The notes beneath the pieces were generated by a model that searched no databases, was not told the DNA's origin, and was given only the letters and a program-made list of their open reading frames with translations. This document shows positions 53,544-62,322 of a stretch of 64,000 nucleotides of DNA, piece after piece; the first letter of the stretch is position 1; each line of letters begins with the position of its first letter. The translations under genes and the position numbers were made by a program. Source of the stretch: Cytobacillus massiliigabonensis (lineage in GTDB: Bacteria > Bacillota > Bacilli > Bacillales > Cytobacillaceae); the NCBI RefSeq assembly GCF_900199725.1, contig NZ_LT904904.1, positions 1,257,377-1,321,376 on the forward strand, given 5' to 3'.

Positions 53544-53561
53544 TGAATGATGATTCATTCA
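53544..53561 (+). promoter_or_regulatory. FadR operator
   Basis: TGAATGATGATTCATTCA matches the B. subtilis FadR consensus TGAATGAMTANTCATTCA in all but two central bases, and both half-sites are intact. It overlaps the start point, as expected for autorepression relieved by long-chain acyl-CoA. Confidence 0.8.
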
Positions 53562-53677
53562 TTATTAAAAATGCTCTTTATATTGTACATCAAAGAAATA
53601 GCTTGAAATCGTTTTTGTTTTTTCCTAGTTTATGAAATTTCATAATCTAACGATTGGATAACTTTATAACAAGCTGG

Positions 53678-53830
53678 CGTCCAGCTACAGCGCCTATCGC
53701 CGATCAAACTCCAGGTCCCCTCCATACGATAAGTCGACATCAATTTGCTATCGCTCATTGTGTCTCCTATATCGAAAGAACCGGTCCTTCCAGTTTGAAC
53801 GGCGATGTTCAAAGCGCTTCCGCATTTCTT
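53678..53830 (+). repeat. Dispersed palindromic element, class B, in the fadR leader
   Basis: Runs from GCGTCCAGCTACAGCGCC to AGCGCTTCCGCATTTC and shares AAACTCCAGGTCCCCTCC and CTTCCAGTTTGAACGGCGAT with the other class B copies. In place of the usual CTCAGTC it has CGAAAGAACC. It lies between promoter/operator and the fadR ribosome site. Confidence 0.85.
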
Positions 53831-53844
53831 GGAGGAGGGAAAGT

Positions 53845-54429
53845 TTGAAAAAAAATAAACCGAAATATCGCCAAATCATTGATGCGGCAGTTATTGTTAT
53901 TGCAGAAAATGGCTATCATCAGGCTCAGGTTTCAAAAATTGCTAAACAGGCTGGTGTAGCTGATGGAACCATTTACTTATATTTCAAGAATAAAGAAGAT
54001 ATATTAATCTCTCTCTTTCAAGAAAAAATGGGTAATTTTGTAGAAATGGCTGAAGAAAAAATTGTAGGAACAGAATCTGCTGCAGAAAAATTGCGAATGA
54101 TCGTTGAAACGCATTTTCAAATTCTTTCAGATGACAGGCATCTGGCAATTGTCACTCAATTGGAGCTTAGACAATCGAACATCGATCTCCGCCATAAAAT
54201 AAACGAAGTGCTAAAAGGGTATCTTGCTTTAATCGAACAAATTTTAATGAATGGAAAAGAAAGCGGCGAGTTTTCTTCCACTCTTGATATACGGTTGGCT
54301 AGGCAGATGATTTTTGGTACGATGGATGAGACAGCTACGACATGGGTGATGAATGATCAAAAGTATGACATCACGGCTTTAGCAGACCCGGTCCACAAGT
54401 TACTTCTTAATGGGTTCATGAGGAGCTAG
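53845..54429 (+). CDS. fadR: Fatty acid degradation repressor FadR (TetR family)
   Basis: A 194-residue TetR-type regulator, exactly the B. subtilis FadR length. The start is TTG 53845 after GGAGGAGGG; longer readings would begin inside the repeat. The helix-turn-helix is QIIDAAVIVIAENGYHQAQV and ISKIAKQAGVADGTIYLYF, followed by KNKEDILISLFQEKM. The ligand domain has AIVTQLELRQSN and RLARQMIFGTMDETATTWVM. Long-chain acyl-CoA is the known inducer. It precedes fadB and etfBA as one operon. Confidence 0.94.
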   Translation: MKKNKPKYRQIIDAAVIVIAENGYHQAQVSKIAKQAGVADGTIYLYFKNKEDILISLFQEKMGNFVEMAEEKIVGTESAAEKLRMIVETHFQILSDDRHLAIVTQLELRQSNIDLRHKINEVLKGYLALIEQILMNGKESGEFSSTLDIRLARQMIFGTMDETATTWVMNDQKYDITALADPVHKLLLNGFMRS

Positions 54430-54452
54430 CATAGTCAAAAAGGGGGATGGAA

Positions 54453-55226
54453 ATGGAATTTTTAAATTGGTCTTATCAAGATATGGTTGCTGAGATTACG
54501 ATTAACAGGCCGCCAGCAAACGCTCTTTCTTCTGGAGTGTTAAAGGAATTATCTTCTGTATTAGACGAAGTTGAATCAAATGACGAAATTCGTGTAGTCT
54601 TGATTCATGGCGAGGGACGGTTCTTTTCTGCAGGTGCAGATATTAAAGAATTCACAACAATTGAAACGGGCGATGCATTCGCTAAATTATCTACATATGG
54701 GCAAGACCTTTTTGAACGAATGGAAAGATTTCCTAAGCCTATCATTGCAGCCATTCATGGGGCAGCTCTTGGCGGAGGTTTAGAGCTTGCAATGGGGTGC
54801 CATTTTAGATTAGTTGCGGATAATGCAAAGCTAGGATTGCCAGAGCTGCAGCTAGGATTAATTCCTGGATTTGCAGGAACTCAGCGTCTGCCTCGCTACG
54901 TTGGTACCGCAAGAGCTGCTGAAATGCTGTTTACGAGTGAGCCGATCACTGGACTAGAGGCTGTTCAATATGGATTAGCTAATCATGCTTATCCGGAAAG
55001 CGAGCTTTTAGAAAATGCTTATAAAATGGCGAAAAAGATTGCCAAGAAAAGCCCCGTCTCTATTAAAGCAGCAATCGAACTATTAAATTACTCCAAAACA
55101 GATAAGTTTCAAGACGGTGTTAAAAAAGAAGCTGAGCTTTTTGGGGAAGTGTTCGTTTCCAGTGATGGAAAAGAAGGAATCTCTGCTTTTATTGAAAAAA
55201 GAGAGCCGAATTTTACAGGCAAATAG
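54453..55226 (+). CDS. fadB: Enoyl-CoA hydratase FadB
   Basis: A 257-residue crotonase-fold hydratase of the beta-oxidation cycle. ATG 54453 is six bases after AGGGGG; ATG 54447 overlaps that site. The oxyanion/acyl-CoA segment is EGRFFSAGADIKEF (residues 52-65) and AAIHGAALGGGLELAMGC holds the second oxyanion residue and the first catalytic position; KLGLPELQLGLIPGFAGTQRLPR carries the second catalytic Glu. Length equals B. subtilis FadB (258). Only 23 bases separate it from fadR. Confidence 0.94.
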   Translation: MEFLNWSYQDMVAEITINRPPANALSSGVLKELSSVLDEVESNDEIRVVLIHGEGRFFSAGADIKEFTTIETGDAFAKLSTYGQDLFERMERFPKPIIAAIHGAALGGGLELAMGCHFRLVADNAKLGLPELQLGLIPGFAGTQRLPRYVGTARAAEMLFTSEPITGLEAVQYGLANHAYPESELLENAYKMAKKIAKKSPVSIKAAIELLNYSKTDKFQDGVKKEAELFGEVFVSSDGKEGISAFIEKREPNFTGK

Positions 55227-55442
55227 AAATTGCATGAATATTCGTTTTCAAAGAACTAGTTATCTATTATAATAGTTTGTAAAGGGAGAATTATTTCTCT
55301 TTTTATGCAATAAATTATCATAATCTTTCGAAGTGGTGAAATGTTTCTATTTGTCACTTACTAGCTTCTAAAACCTAGAGGTCTCTATCTATTTACAGCC
55401 TCGGTCGAAGAGCTTCCACTTTTTATTATTAGGAGGGAAATC

Positions 55443-56216
55443 ATGAACATCTATGTTTTAATGAAAAGAACCTTTGATACAGAGGAAAAAATCACGATTT
55501 CAGGTGGGCAAATAAACGAAGATGGTGCGGAGTTTATTATTAATCCGTATGATGAATATGCAATCGAAGAAGCGATCCAGGTGCGTGATGCGCAAGGCGG
55601 AGAAGTTACTGTTGTTTCTGTAGGGAATGAAGAAACCGAAAAGCAGCTGCGAACTGCATTAGCGATGGGAGCAGATAAAGCTGTTTTGATTAATACAGAA
55701 GATGATTTAGATTATGGGGACCAATTTACGACTGCGAAAATTCTTTCTGAATATTTAAAGGATAAGGATGCTGACTTAATTATTGCGGGCAATGTTGCAA
55801 TTGATGGCGGTTCTGGACAAGTTGGACCACGTGTAGCAGAGCTTTTGAACATTCCTTATGTAACGACTATTACGAAGCTAGATATATCTGGAAGCAACGC
55901 GACAGTTGTACGCGATGTAGAGGGCGACTCTGAAGTTATTGAAACGACGCTCCCGCTTTTAGTTACGGCACAACAAGGCTTAAACGAACCTCGTTATCCG
56001 TCATTGCCAGGTATTATGAAAGCGAAGAAAAAGCCGTTAGATGAACTTGAGCTTGATGATCTTGATCTTGAAGAAGACGATGTAGAAGCAAAAACAAAAA
56101 CGATTGAAATTTATTTGCCGCCAAAGAAAGAGGCAGGGAAAGTGCTTGAAGGCGAGCTTGCAGATCAAGTAAAAGAACTTGTTAATCTTCTTCATACAGA
56201 AGCGAAAGTAGTCTGA
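55443..56216 (+). CDS. etfB: Electron transfer flavoprotein beta subunit
   Basis: A 257-residue beta subunit of the ETF that takes electrons from acyl-CoA dehydrogenases. ATG 55443 follows TAGGAGGG. The N-terminus NIYVLMKRTFDTEEKITI and the AMP-binding QVGPRVAELLNIPYVT and LLVTAQQGLNEPRYPSLPGI signature are clear. A gap of 216 bp to fadB holds a possible extra promoter (TATAAT at 55268) but no clear operator. It forms a unit with etfA. Confidence 0.95.
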   Translation: MNIYVLMKRTFDTEEKITISGGQINEDGAEFIINPYDEYAIEEAIQVRDAQGGEVTVVSVGNEETEKQLRTALAMGADKAVLINTEDDLDYGDQFTTAKILSEYLKDKDADLIIAGNVAIDGGSGQVGPRVAELLNIPYVTTITKLDISGSNATVVRDVEGDSEVIETTLPLLVTAQQGLNEPRYPSLPGIMKAKKKPLDELELDDLDLEEDDVEAKTKTIEIYLPPKKEAGKVLEGELADQVKELVNLLHTEAKVV

Positions 56217-56256
56217 ACGAATATTCAAGAATATGAACGCAGGGGGTAAAACTCGA

Positions 56257-57234
56257 ATGGCTAGAAAAATAATCGTATTAGGTGAGGTCCGTGATGGATC
56301 ATTGCGTAATGTTTCTTTTGAAGCAATAGCAGCAGCAAAAACAGCATCTGAAGGCGGAGAAGTTGTCGGTGTTTTAATTGGCGATTCTGTAACCGCTTTA
56401 TCCGGAGAGTTAATCCACTATGGTGCGGATCGTGTGATTACAGTTGAAGATGAAAAATTAAAGCAGTATACACCCGACGGGTATTCACAAGCATTAATGG
56501 CAGTTATCGATGCTGAAAGCCCAGAAGGTCTAATACTCGGTCATACATCTTTAGGAAAGGATCTTGCTCCTAAAGTAGCAGCGAAACTAAATTCAGGTTT
56601 AATTTCTGATGTAACTGGTTTAGAAGTGGCTGGCGGTAATTTAGTTTTTACTAGACCAATTTACTCTGGTAAAGCATTTGAGAAGAAAATCGTTACAGAT
56701 GGTTTAGTTTTTGCAACCATTCGTCCAAATAATATTAGCCCTTTAGAAAAGGACGAATCTAGAACTGGAGAGGCATCTTCTCTATCTGCTGAAATTAAAG
56801 ACCTTCGCACAATTATTAAAGAGGTTGTGCGCAAAGCGAGTGAGGGTGTAGATTTATCCGAAGCAAAAGTGATTATTGCTGGCGGGCGTGGAGTGAAGAG
56901 CGAGGAAGGGTTCGAACCATTAAAAGAGCTTGCAAAAGTGTTAAATGGTGCCGTTGGTGCTTCTCGTGGTGCTTGTGATGCGGATTATTGCGACTACTCC
57001 CTACAAATTGGTCAAACAGGTAAAGTAGTTACTCCTGACCTTTATATTGCATGTGGTATTTCAGGAGCCATTCAGCATCTTGCAGGAATGTCTAACTCTA
57101 AAGTAATCGTGGCAATTAATAAGGATCCAGAAGCAAATATCTTTAAAGTAGCTGATTATGGAATTGTTGGCGATTTATTTGAAGTAGTGCCGCTTCTAAC
57201 AGAAGAGTTTAGAAAAATTTTAGTAAATGCTTAA
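56257..57234 (+). CDS. etfA: Electron transfer flavoprotein alpha subunit
   Basis: A 325-residue subunit carrying FAD, same length as in B. subtilis. ATG 56257 follows AGGGGGT; ATG 56233 is upstream of that site. The FAD-binding C-terminal domain begins near residue 190 with IIAGGRGVKSEEGFEPLKEL, and has GASRGACDADYCDY, IGQTGKVVTPDLYIACGISG and KVIVAINKDPEANIFKVADY. A terminator follows. Confidence 0.95.
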   Translation: MARKIIVLGEVRDGSLRNVSFEAIAAAKTASEGGEVVGVLIGDSVTALSGELIHYGADRVITVEDEKLKQYTPDGYSQALMAVIDAESPEGLILGHTSLGKDLAPKVAAKLNSGLISDVTGLEVAGGNLVFTRPIYSGKAFEKKIVTDGLVFATIRPNNISPLEKDESRTGEASSLSAEIKDLRTIIKEVVRKASEGVDLSEAKVIIAGGRGVKSEEGFEPLKELAKVLNGAVGASRGACDADYCDYSLQIGQTGKVVTPDLYIACGISGAIQHLAGMSNSKVIVAINKDPEANIFKVADYGIVGDLFEVVPLLTEEFRKILVNA

Positions 57235-57241
57235 TTACAAT

Positions 57242-57268
57242 ACGGGCGGCCTGTGCCGCTCGTTTTCT
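57242..57268 (+). terminator. Terminator after etfA
   Basis: ACGGGCGGC and GCCGCTCGT pair around CTGT with one mismatch, followed by TTTCTTG. Confidence 0.7.
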
Positions 57269-57408
57269 TGTTAAGTCTGGCGCAAGTCATCTGCATATTA
57301 AAGTGGGATTAAGGGGAAATTACAATTTGAGCAAATTGATAGCATCATTACATAAACGATGATATACTGTCGTTAGAATTTGAGTAGAATTTTTAGGAGG
57401 AACTAAAT

Positions 57409-57723
57409 ATGGCAATTACAAATGTTACAGATCAAACTTTTGCTAACGAAACGGGTTCAGGCGCAGTGCTTGTAGATTTCTGGGCTCCATGGTGCGGACC
57501 ATGTAAAATGATCGCTCCAGTATTAGAAGAAGTTGATGCTGAAATTGGAGATAAAGTAAAAATTGTTAAGCTTGATGTGGATGAAAATCAGGAAACAGCA
57601 GCTAAATTCGGAGTAATGAGCATTCCAACTTTACTAGTTCTTAAAGACGGAGAAGTTGTGGATAAGGTTGTTGGCTTCCAGCCGAAAGAAGCACTAGTTG
57701 AACTTCTTAGCAAACATGCATAA
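57409..57723 (+). CDS. trxA: Thioredoxin
   Basis: A 104-residue thioredoxin reducing protein disulfides and serving peroxidases and ribonucleotide reductase. The active site WCGPCK (residues 28-33) and the cis-Pro loop [15 protein letters not shown] are present. ATG 57409 follows TAGGAGGAAC. It is monocistronic, ending in a strong terminator beyond a repeat. Confidence 0.97.
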   Translation: MAITNVTDQTFANETGSGAVLVDFWAPWCGPCKMIAPVLEEVDAEIGDKVKIVKLDVDENQETAAKFGVMSIPTLLVLKDGEVVDKVVGFQPKEALVELLSKHA

Positions 57724-57750
57724 ATAAATAAGGCTGTTTTTATAAATTTG

Positions 57751-57882
57751 CAGAGTTGATTGGAGCGGAGGGCACTTGACTCCTGCGGGAGGAGAGGGAG
57801 CGGGAGACCTCGCAGACGCAAAGCGTCGAGGAGGCTCCCGTTCCTCCCCGCGGAAAGCAAGTGCCCGTAGCGGAAATCAACG
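57751..57882. repeat. Dispersed Bacillus palindromic repeat after trxA
   Basis: An imperfect palindrome of about 130 bp. GTTGATTGGAGCGGAGGGCA matches TGCCCGTAGCGGAAATCAAC at the other end, and GGAGCGGGAG pairs with CTCCCGTTCC; the centre is CGACGCTTTGCGTC-like. The same type of sequence is common between genes in Bacillus species. It differs from the class A and B elements. Confidence 0.75.
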
Positions 57883-57942
57883 GGCTAAATTCATTAACAA
57901 AAACAACAATCTATGGGAAAAGAGTATAAATAAAAAATAATT

Positions 57943-57977
57943 AAAATCCCCGGCTTTATTTAAGCCGGGGATTTTTG
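57943..57977 (+). terminator. Terminator between trxA and uvrC
   Basis: AAAATCCCCGGCTT and AAGCCGGGGATTTT are perfect complements around TATTT. Confidence 0.93.
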
Positions 57978-58016
57978 TATGATCAAATTAGGAATAACCT
58001 CGGGAGGTGACATCGG

Positions 58017-59789
58017 ATGAATGAAATATTAAAAAATAAATTAATGTTTTTGCCTGATCAGCCTGGCTGTTATTTAATGAAAGACCGGCAAGGGACGATC
58101 ATTTATGTAGGGAAAGCAAAAGTATTAAAAAATCGAGTCCGCTCTTATTTTACAGGATCACATGATGGGAAGACATTAAGACTAGTAAATGAAATCGAAG
58201 ACCTTGAATATATTGTAACCTCTTCTAATATGGAAGCACTCATTCTTGAATTGAATTTAATTAAAAAATATGACCCGAAATACAATGTCATGCTAAAGGA
58301 TGATAAAAGCTATCCTTTTATTAAACTAACAGCAGAGAGGCATCCGCGTCTAATTACAACAAGAAAAGTAAAAAAAGATAAAGGGAAATATTTTGGGCCG
58401 TATCCAAATGTACAAGCAGCAAATGAAACGAAGAAGCTGTTAGACCGAATTTATCCTTTAAGGAAATGTACAACCTTGCCAGATCGAGTTTGTCTATATT
58501 ACCATTTAGGTCAATGTCTCGCACCATGTGTGAACGAAGTAAGCGAACAGGAATATAAACAGATGGTTGATGAGATCACAAAGTTTCTTAACGGAGGCTA
58601 TAAGGATATTAAAAAAGATTTAACAGAGAAGATGACAGCAGCTGCTGAAGAACTGGATTTTGAAAGGGCGAAGGAATTTCGAGATAAGATTGCTCATATT
58701 GATGCGACAATGGAAAAGCAAAAGATTACTTCTACAGATATGACTGACCGGGATGTGTTTGGCTATGCGGTCGACAAAGGATGGATGTGTGTACAAGTCT
58801 TCTTTGTCAGACAGGGGAAATTAATCGAGCGGGATGTATCGATGTTTCCGATTCATAATGAGCCAGAAGAGGAAATGCTGACCTTTCTTGGTCAATTTTA
58901 CTCAAAAGCCAACCATTTTAAGCCGAGGGAAATTTTGGTTCCAGATTCCATAAATGCTGAAATGGCGGCAGAGTTTTTGGAGGTTAAAGTTTTAACCCCT
59001 CAGCGCGGACCGAAAAAGGAATTGGTAAAACTTGCATATAAAAATGCGAAAATAGCATTAAAAGAAAAGTTCTCTTTAATAGAGCGTGATGAGGACAGAA
59101 CGATAAAAGCAGTAGAAAGCCTAGGTCAGCAGCTTGGTATTTATACTCCGCACCGAATTGAGGCATTTGATAATTCAAATATACAAGGAACAGATCCAGT
59201 TTCCGCAATGATTGTTTTTATTGACGGCAAACCAGAAAAAAGGGAATATCGAAAATACAAGATAAAGTCTGTCCAAGGTCCTGATGATTATGAATCTATG
59301 AGGGAAGTTGTTCGCAGGCGTTATACGCGAGTGTTGAAAGAAGGTTTGGCCCTCCCGGATTTAATTATTATTGATGGAGGCAAAGGGCATGTAGAAGCAG
59401 TAAGAGATATACTTGAAAACGAACTGAATCTTGATATTCCTATTTCAGGACTTATTAAGGATGAAAAGCATCGGACATCTCAGCTTCTATACGGAAATCC
59501 GCTCGAAATTATTCCATTGGCACGAAATAGCCAGGAATTTTATTTGCTGCAAAGAATTCAAGATGAAGTGCACCGCTTTGCAATCACCTTTCATAGACAG
59601 CTCCGTGGAAAAAGTGCATTTCAATCGATGCTTGATGATATCCCTGGAATTGGTGAAAAACGAAAAAAACAGCTGTTAAAAACGTTTGGATCTGTAAAGA
59701 AAATGAAGGAAGCGACAATTGAGGAGTTTACGAAAATTGGCATTCCAGTAAATGCAGCTGAGGAGTTAATGAAAAAATTACAGGAATAG
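58017..59789 (+). CDS. uvrC: UvrABC system protein C
   Basis: A 590-residue excision nuclease subunit that makes both cuts in nucleotide excision repair. Domains: GIY-YIG nuclease at residues 14-95 ([29 protein letters not shown]), Cys-bearing segment near 150-170, UVR motif ([19 protein letters not shown]) near 217, RNase H-like domain with [32 protein letters not shown] and [14 protein letters not shown], and the C-terminal HhH pair ([24 protein letters not shown]). ATG 58017 follows GGGAGGTGAC. Confidence 0.96.
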   Translation: MNEILKNKLMFLPDQPGCYLMKDRQGTIIYVGKAKVLKNRVRSYFTGSHDGKTLRLVNEIEDLEYIVTSSNMEALILELNLIKKYDPKYNVMLKDDKSYPFIKLTAERHPRLITTRKVKKDKGKYFGPYPNVQAANETKKLLDRIYPLRKCTTLPDRVCLYYHLGQCLAPCVNEVSEQEYKQMVDEITKFLNGGYKDIKKDLTEKMTAAAEELDFERAKEFRDKIAHIDATMEKQKITSTDMTDRDVFGYAVDKGWMCVQVFFVRQGKLIERDVSMFPIHNEPEEEMLTFLGQFYSKANHFKPREILVPDSINAEMAAEFLEVKVLTPQRGPKKELVKLAYKNAKIALKEKFSLIERDEDRTIKAVESLGQQLGIYTPHRIEAFDNSNIQGTDPVSAMIVFIDGKPEKREYRKYKIKSVQGPDDYESMREVVRRRYTRVLKEGLALPDLIIIDGGKGHVEAVRDILENELNLDIPISGLIKDEKHRTSQLLYGNPLEIIPLARNSQEFYLLQRIQDEVHRFAITFHRQLRGKSAFQSMLDDIPGIGEKRKKQLLKTFGSVKKMKEATIEEFTKIGIPVNAAEELMKKLQE

Positions 59790-59791
59790 TA

Positions 59792-59820
59792 TTGTTCGAA
59801 AAAAATGAATATGCTATAAT
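59792..59820 (+). promoter_or_regulatory. lysC promoter
   Basis: TTGTTC and TATAAT are 17 bp apart, and the -10 is extended (TGCTATAAT). Confidence 0.75.
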
Positions 59821-59854
59821 TACTGAAAATTTAATATCACTTTATAACGTTAAA

Positions 59855-60096
59855 GTGAAGGTAGAGGTGCAAACTTCATAAGTAAAAGCTTGGAGAAGAA
59901 TGAGCTTCAATGAAAAGCTTTGAAAGGGAATGTTTGCCGAAGTGAAGAAGGTCTCATCGCTTTCTTTGCTGGTTTTGTATTGAACAAATGCAAGATTGTC
60001 AAGATTCAATGTCTTGGAGGGCTATCTCACTGTGTGCACGTAAGTCTTTTTATACGGGTGACTCACAGCAATGGGATAGATTCTCATTGCTTTTTT
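59855..60096 (+). promoter_or_regulatory. Lysine riboswitch with terminator
   Basis: The L-box core is recognisable: GAAGGTAGAGGTGCAAACTT at the 5' side, AGTAA, AAAGGGAATGTTTGCCGAAG in the middle, and GGAGGGCTATCTCAC at the 3' side. GTGA at 59855 pairs with TCAC at 60027-60030 (P1). The terminator GCAATGGGA/TCTCATTGC with a T run is at 60067-60096. Lysine binding should end transcription before lysC. The stretch between it and lysC shows nothing else. Confidence 0.93.
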
Positions 60097-60191
60097 CTAT
60101 GCCAAAAATTCATTCGTCCTAGATAGTTATTAGTGGGTGAATAATAGTAAGAAGAAATCAGCCACATGAAAAGGCAGAGAGAGGGAATAAA

Positions 60192-61421
60192 GTGAGAGTA
60201 ATCGTGCAGAAATTTGGTGGAACTTCAGTTGGAGATGCGAAGAAAATTCAAGATGTAGCAAGTAGGGTAATTACGGAAAAAGAAAGAGGAAACAATGTGG
60301 TCGTTGTCGTATCAGCAATGGGGAAATCTACTGATCATCTCGTTGATCTCGCAAAAGGAATTTCTGCACAGCCGAGCAGAAGAGAAATGGACATGCTTTT
60401 AACAACTGGGGAGCAGATCACCATTTCATTATTAGCGATGGCATTAACAGAAAGAGGGTATCCTGCTATATCGCTTACTGGCTGGCAGGCAGGAATTAAG
60501 ACAGAGCCTGTTCATGGCAATGCAAGAATCATAGATATAAATACAGAAAGAGTAGAAAAAGAACTAGCTAAGGGTACAATCGTTGTTGTAGCAGGCTTTC
60601 AAGGAATAACAGAGGATGGGGCAATTTCAACTTTAGGCAGAGGCGGATCGGACACGACAGCGGTTGCTTTGGCTGCAGCGCTGAAAGCAGATAAATGCGA
60701 GATATATACGGATGTGACAGGTGTTTTTACAACAGATCCCCGCTATGTAAAAGATGCAAGGAAGCTTTTGGCGGTATCCTATGATGAAATGCTGGAGCTT
60801 GCCCATTTAGGTGCAGGTGTTTTGCATCCAAGAGCAGTTGAGTTTGCCAAAAACTATCATATACAGCTAGAAGTCAGGTCAAGTACAGAAAAAGAAGCTG
60901 GTACGATTATTGAGGAGGAAGCGGCAATGGAACAAAACTTAGTAGTACGGGGAGTAGCTTTTGAAGACAATATTACGAGGGTAACTGTTATTGGTATGCC
61001 AAATTCCTTAACAGGGCTATCTGTTATTTTTACTGAATTAGCCAAAAACCATATAAATGTAGATATTATTATTCAGAGCACACTGGCAGAACAATTAACC
61101 AACCTATCCTTCTCAATAAAAAATGAAGATTTGGCTGAAACCATTCGCGTATTAGAAAACAGCAAGAAGAAATTAAATTATGAACGGATAGAATCTGAGG
61201 CTGGGCTTGCCAAAGTATCGATTGTGGGTTCTGGAATGGTATCAAATCCAGGGGTTGCGGCTGAAATGTTTGAAGTATTGGCGGAGAATAATATTGCTGT
61301 TAAAATGGTCAGTACCTCTGAAATCAAGGTATCAACAGTTGTAGATCATGAAGAAATGATTCTTGCAGTTGAAGTATTGCATAATGCCTTTCAGCTTTCG
61401 GGGTCGCCAGTTATTTCATAG
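60192..61421 (+). CDS. lysC: Aspartokinase II (alpha chain)
   Basis: A 409-residue aspartate kinase (B. subtilis LysC 408), first step of the aspartate pathway to lysine and diaminopimelate. The start is GTG 60192 after GAGAGGGA. N-terminal kinase motif VQKFGGTSVGDAKKI, TTGEQITISLLAMAL and GRGGSDTTAVALAAAL with ATP-binding TDVTGVFTTDPRYV. C-terminal ACT domains begin near residue 255, the site of feedback control by lysine. An in-frame internal start gives a separate beta chain. Confidence 0.96.
   Translation: MRVIVQKFGGTSVGDAKKIQDVASRVITEKERGNNVVVVVSAMGKSTDHLVDLAKGISAQPSRREMDMLLTTGEQITISLLAMALTERGYPAISLTGWQAGIKTEPVHGNARIIDINTERVEKELAKGTIVVVAGFQGITEDGAISTLGRGGSDTTAVALAAALKADKCEIYTDVTGVFTTDPRYVKDARKLLAVSYDEMLELAHLGAGVLHPRAVEFAKNYHIQLEVRSSTEKEAGTIIEEEAAMEQNLVVRGVAFEDNITRVTVIGMPNSLTGLSVIFTELAKNHINVDIIIQSTLAEQLTNLSFSIKNEDLAETIRVLENSKKKLNYERIESEAGLAKVSIVGSGMVSNPGVAAEMFEVLAENNIAVKMVSTSEIKVSTVVDHEEMILAVEVLHNAFQLSGSPVIS
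60927..61421 (+). CDS. lysC: Aspartokinase II beta chain from internal start
   Basis: A 164-residue protein identical to the C-terminus of LysC. The ATG at 60927 (MEQNLVVRGVAFEDNITRV) has a strong GAGGAGGAA six bases upstream within the coding sequence. In B. subtilis the alpha2-beta2 aspartokinase II is known to form in this way. The beta chain is made of the two ACT domains. Confidence 0.8.
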   Translation: MEQNLVVRGVAFEDNITRVTVIGMPNSLTGLSVIFTELAKNHINVDIIIQSTLAEQLTNLSFSIKNEDLAETIRVLENSKKKLNYERIESEAGLAKVSIVGSGMVSNPGVAAEMFEVLAENNIAVKMVSTSEIKVSTVVDHEEMILAVEVLHNAFQLSGSPVIS

Positions 61422-61423
61422 AA

Positions 61424-61461
61424 AAAAAGCTTTCAAGCAATCGAATGCTTGAAAGCTTTTT
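61424..61461. terminator. Bidirectional terminator between lysC and yslB
   Basis: AAAAAGCTTTCAAGCA and TGCTTGAAAGCTTTTT are perfect 16-base complements around a six-base loop. Confidence 0.95.
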
Positions 61462-61475
61462 GTATGAAATACTGA

Positions 61476-61934
61476 TTAAGGCTGAATAGTATCTTTTTTA
61501 TCCCATTTAACAGTAAAGTGAATTTTTCCCTTTTTCTTTTTATTAGGATGTTCAAAAGCTTCACAGATTACTTCCTTTTGGTTTTCAATCTGCTGCGCAA
61601 GAAATCCTGCCTCGAGCTGAAAAGTAGAATGTTTATTTTCGCTGCAGCGCTGTTTAATTAAAGGGCTGAATAATTCCAGCTCCATTTCATTTTTTGACTC
61701 TTTGATGATGGTTAAGCTGCCCCAAGCAGCTTTTTGAAAAAACGTTGAAATTTCATCAAAAGTATCCATTGGATATTTACGTGCAAGTCTTTTTCCTGCC
61801 CAGTATAATATCTCAGGTGCATCATCTCCTAATAGTTCATGCAAAAGAAGTTCCCGGATGAGTTCATAGCCGAATACGGGAACGGTTTCAGTTGTATTTT
61901 CAAGTGTAATGATTTCAGATGCTGATTCGCTCAA
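61476..61934 (-). CDS. yslB: YslB family protein (DUF2507)
   Basis: A 152-residue protein of the YslB/DUF2507 family (B. subtilis YslB 148). The start is TTG at 61932-61934 on the minus strand after GAGGGG. Features: FGYELIRELLLHELLGDDAPEI near the N-terminus, YWAGKRLARKYP and FLAQQIENQK, all family blocks of the 4VR-like fold. No catalytic residues can be named. Between lysC and sdhC as in B. subtilis. Confidence 0.88.
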   Translation of the reverse strand: MSESASEIITLENTTETVPVFGYELIRELLLHELLGDDAPEILYWAGKRLARKYPMDTFDEISTFFQKAAWGSLTIIKESKNEMELELFSPLIKQRCSENKHSTFQLEAGFLAQQIENQKEVICEAFEHPNKKKKGKIHFTVKWDKKDTIQP

Positions 61935-62147
61935 ACTTGATTCCCCTCTTTCTAGTATTCTTCTATTATATACAAAACAGATGAAAATTAGACATTTATT
62001 CAGGGAAAAAAGGTTATTTTTGCACAAGGAAATTATTGCTATTTTAATATAAATAGGATGAATAGCGACTTATTGAAAAATAAGGTTTTTTATTTTAATT
62101 TTGCAATACCAATATATTTTAATAATTTTATTTTTTATGAACATTTT

Positions 62148-62162
62148 ATGTAATCGTTTCCT
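62148..62162 (+). promoter_or_regulatory. CcpA site (cre) at the sdhC promoter
   Basis: ATGTAATCGTTTCCT matches the cre consensus WTGNAANCGNWNNCW at every position. Its last base is the first base of the -35. Confidence 0.7.
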
Positions 62163-62190
62163 TGACGCTCTATGGTGTTGGGAGTAAAAT
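62162..62190 (+). promoter_or_regulatory. sdhCAB promoter
   Basis: TTGACG and TAAAAT are exactly 17 bp apart. The leader to sdhC is about 125 nt. Apart from this and the cre, the 388-base gap is AT-rich and shows nothing else. Confidence 0.7.
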
Positions 62191-62322
62191 GGACATGTCA
62201 CATAATTGTAAGAAAATGCAGTAACATTTTTATGGTGATGTTTAGGTGGAATAATCTTATACATATTTTTCTAAAAATGAAAAATGATACCTTAACATCT
62301 TTAAAAACTAGGGGGGTAAAAC

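Noticed and set aside
53758-53844. Longer N-terminus for FadR
   Set aside because: The extension is translated repeat-element DNA; the TTG at 53845 has GGAGGAGGG and gives the family length.
53654-53848. Reading frame before fadR
   Set aside because: It is made of class B repeat sequence and overlaps the real fadR start.
55227-55442. Second FadR operator before etfB
   Set aside because: Only TGAATATTC is present; the full dyad is missing.
57336-57368. Sigma-A promoter for trxA from TTGATA and TATACT
   Set aside because: The spacing is 21 bp, too long for a reliable call.
59920-60126. 68-codon reading frame before lysC
   Set aside because: It overlaps the lysine riboswitch and its terminator.
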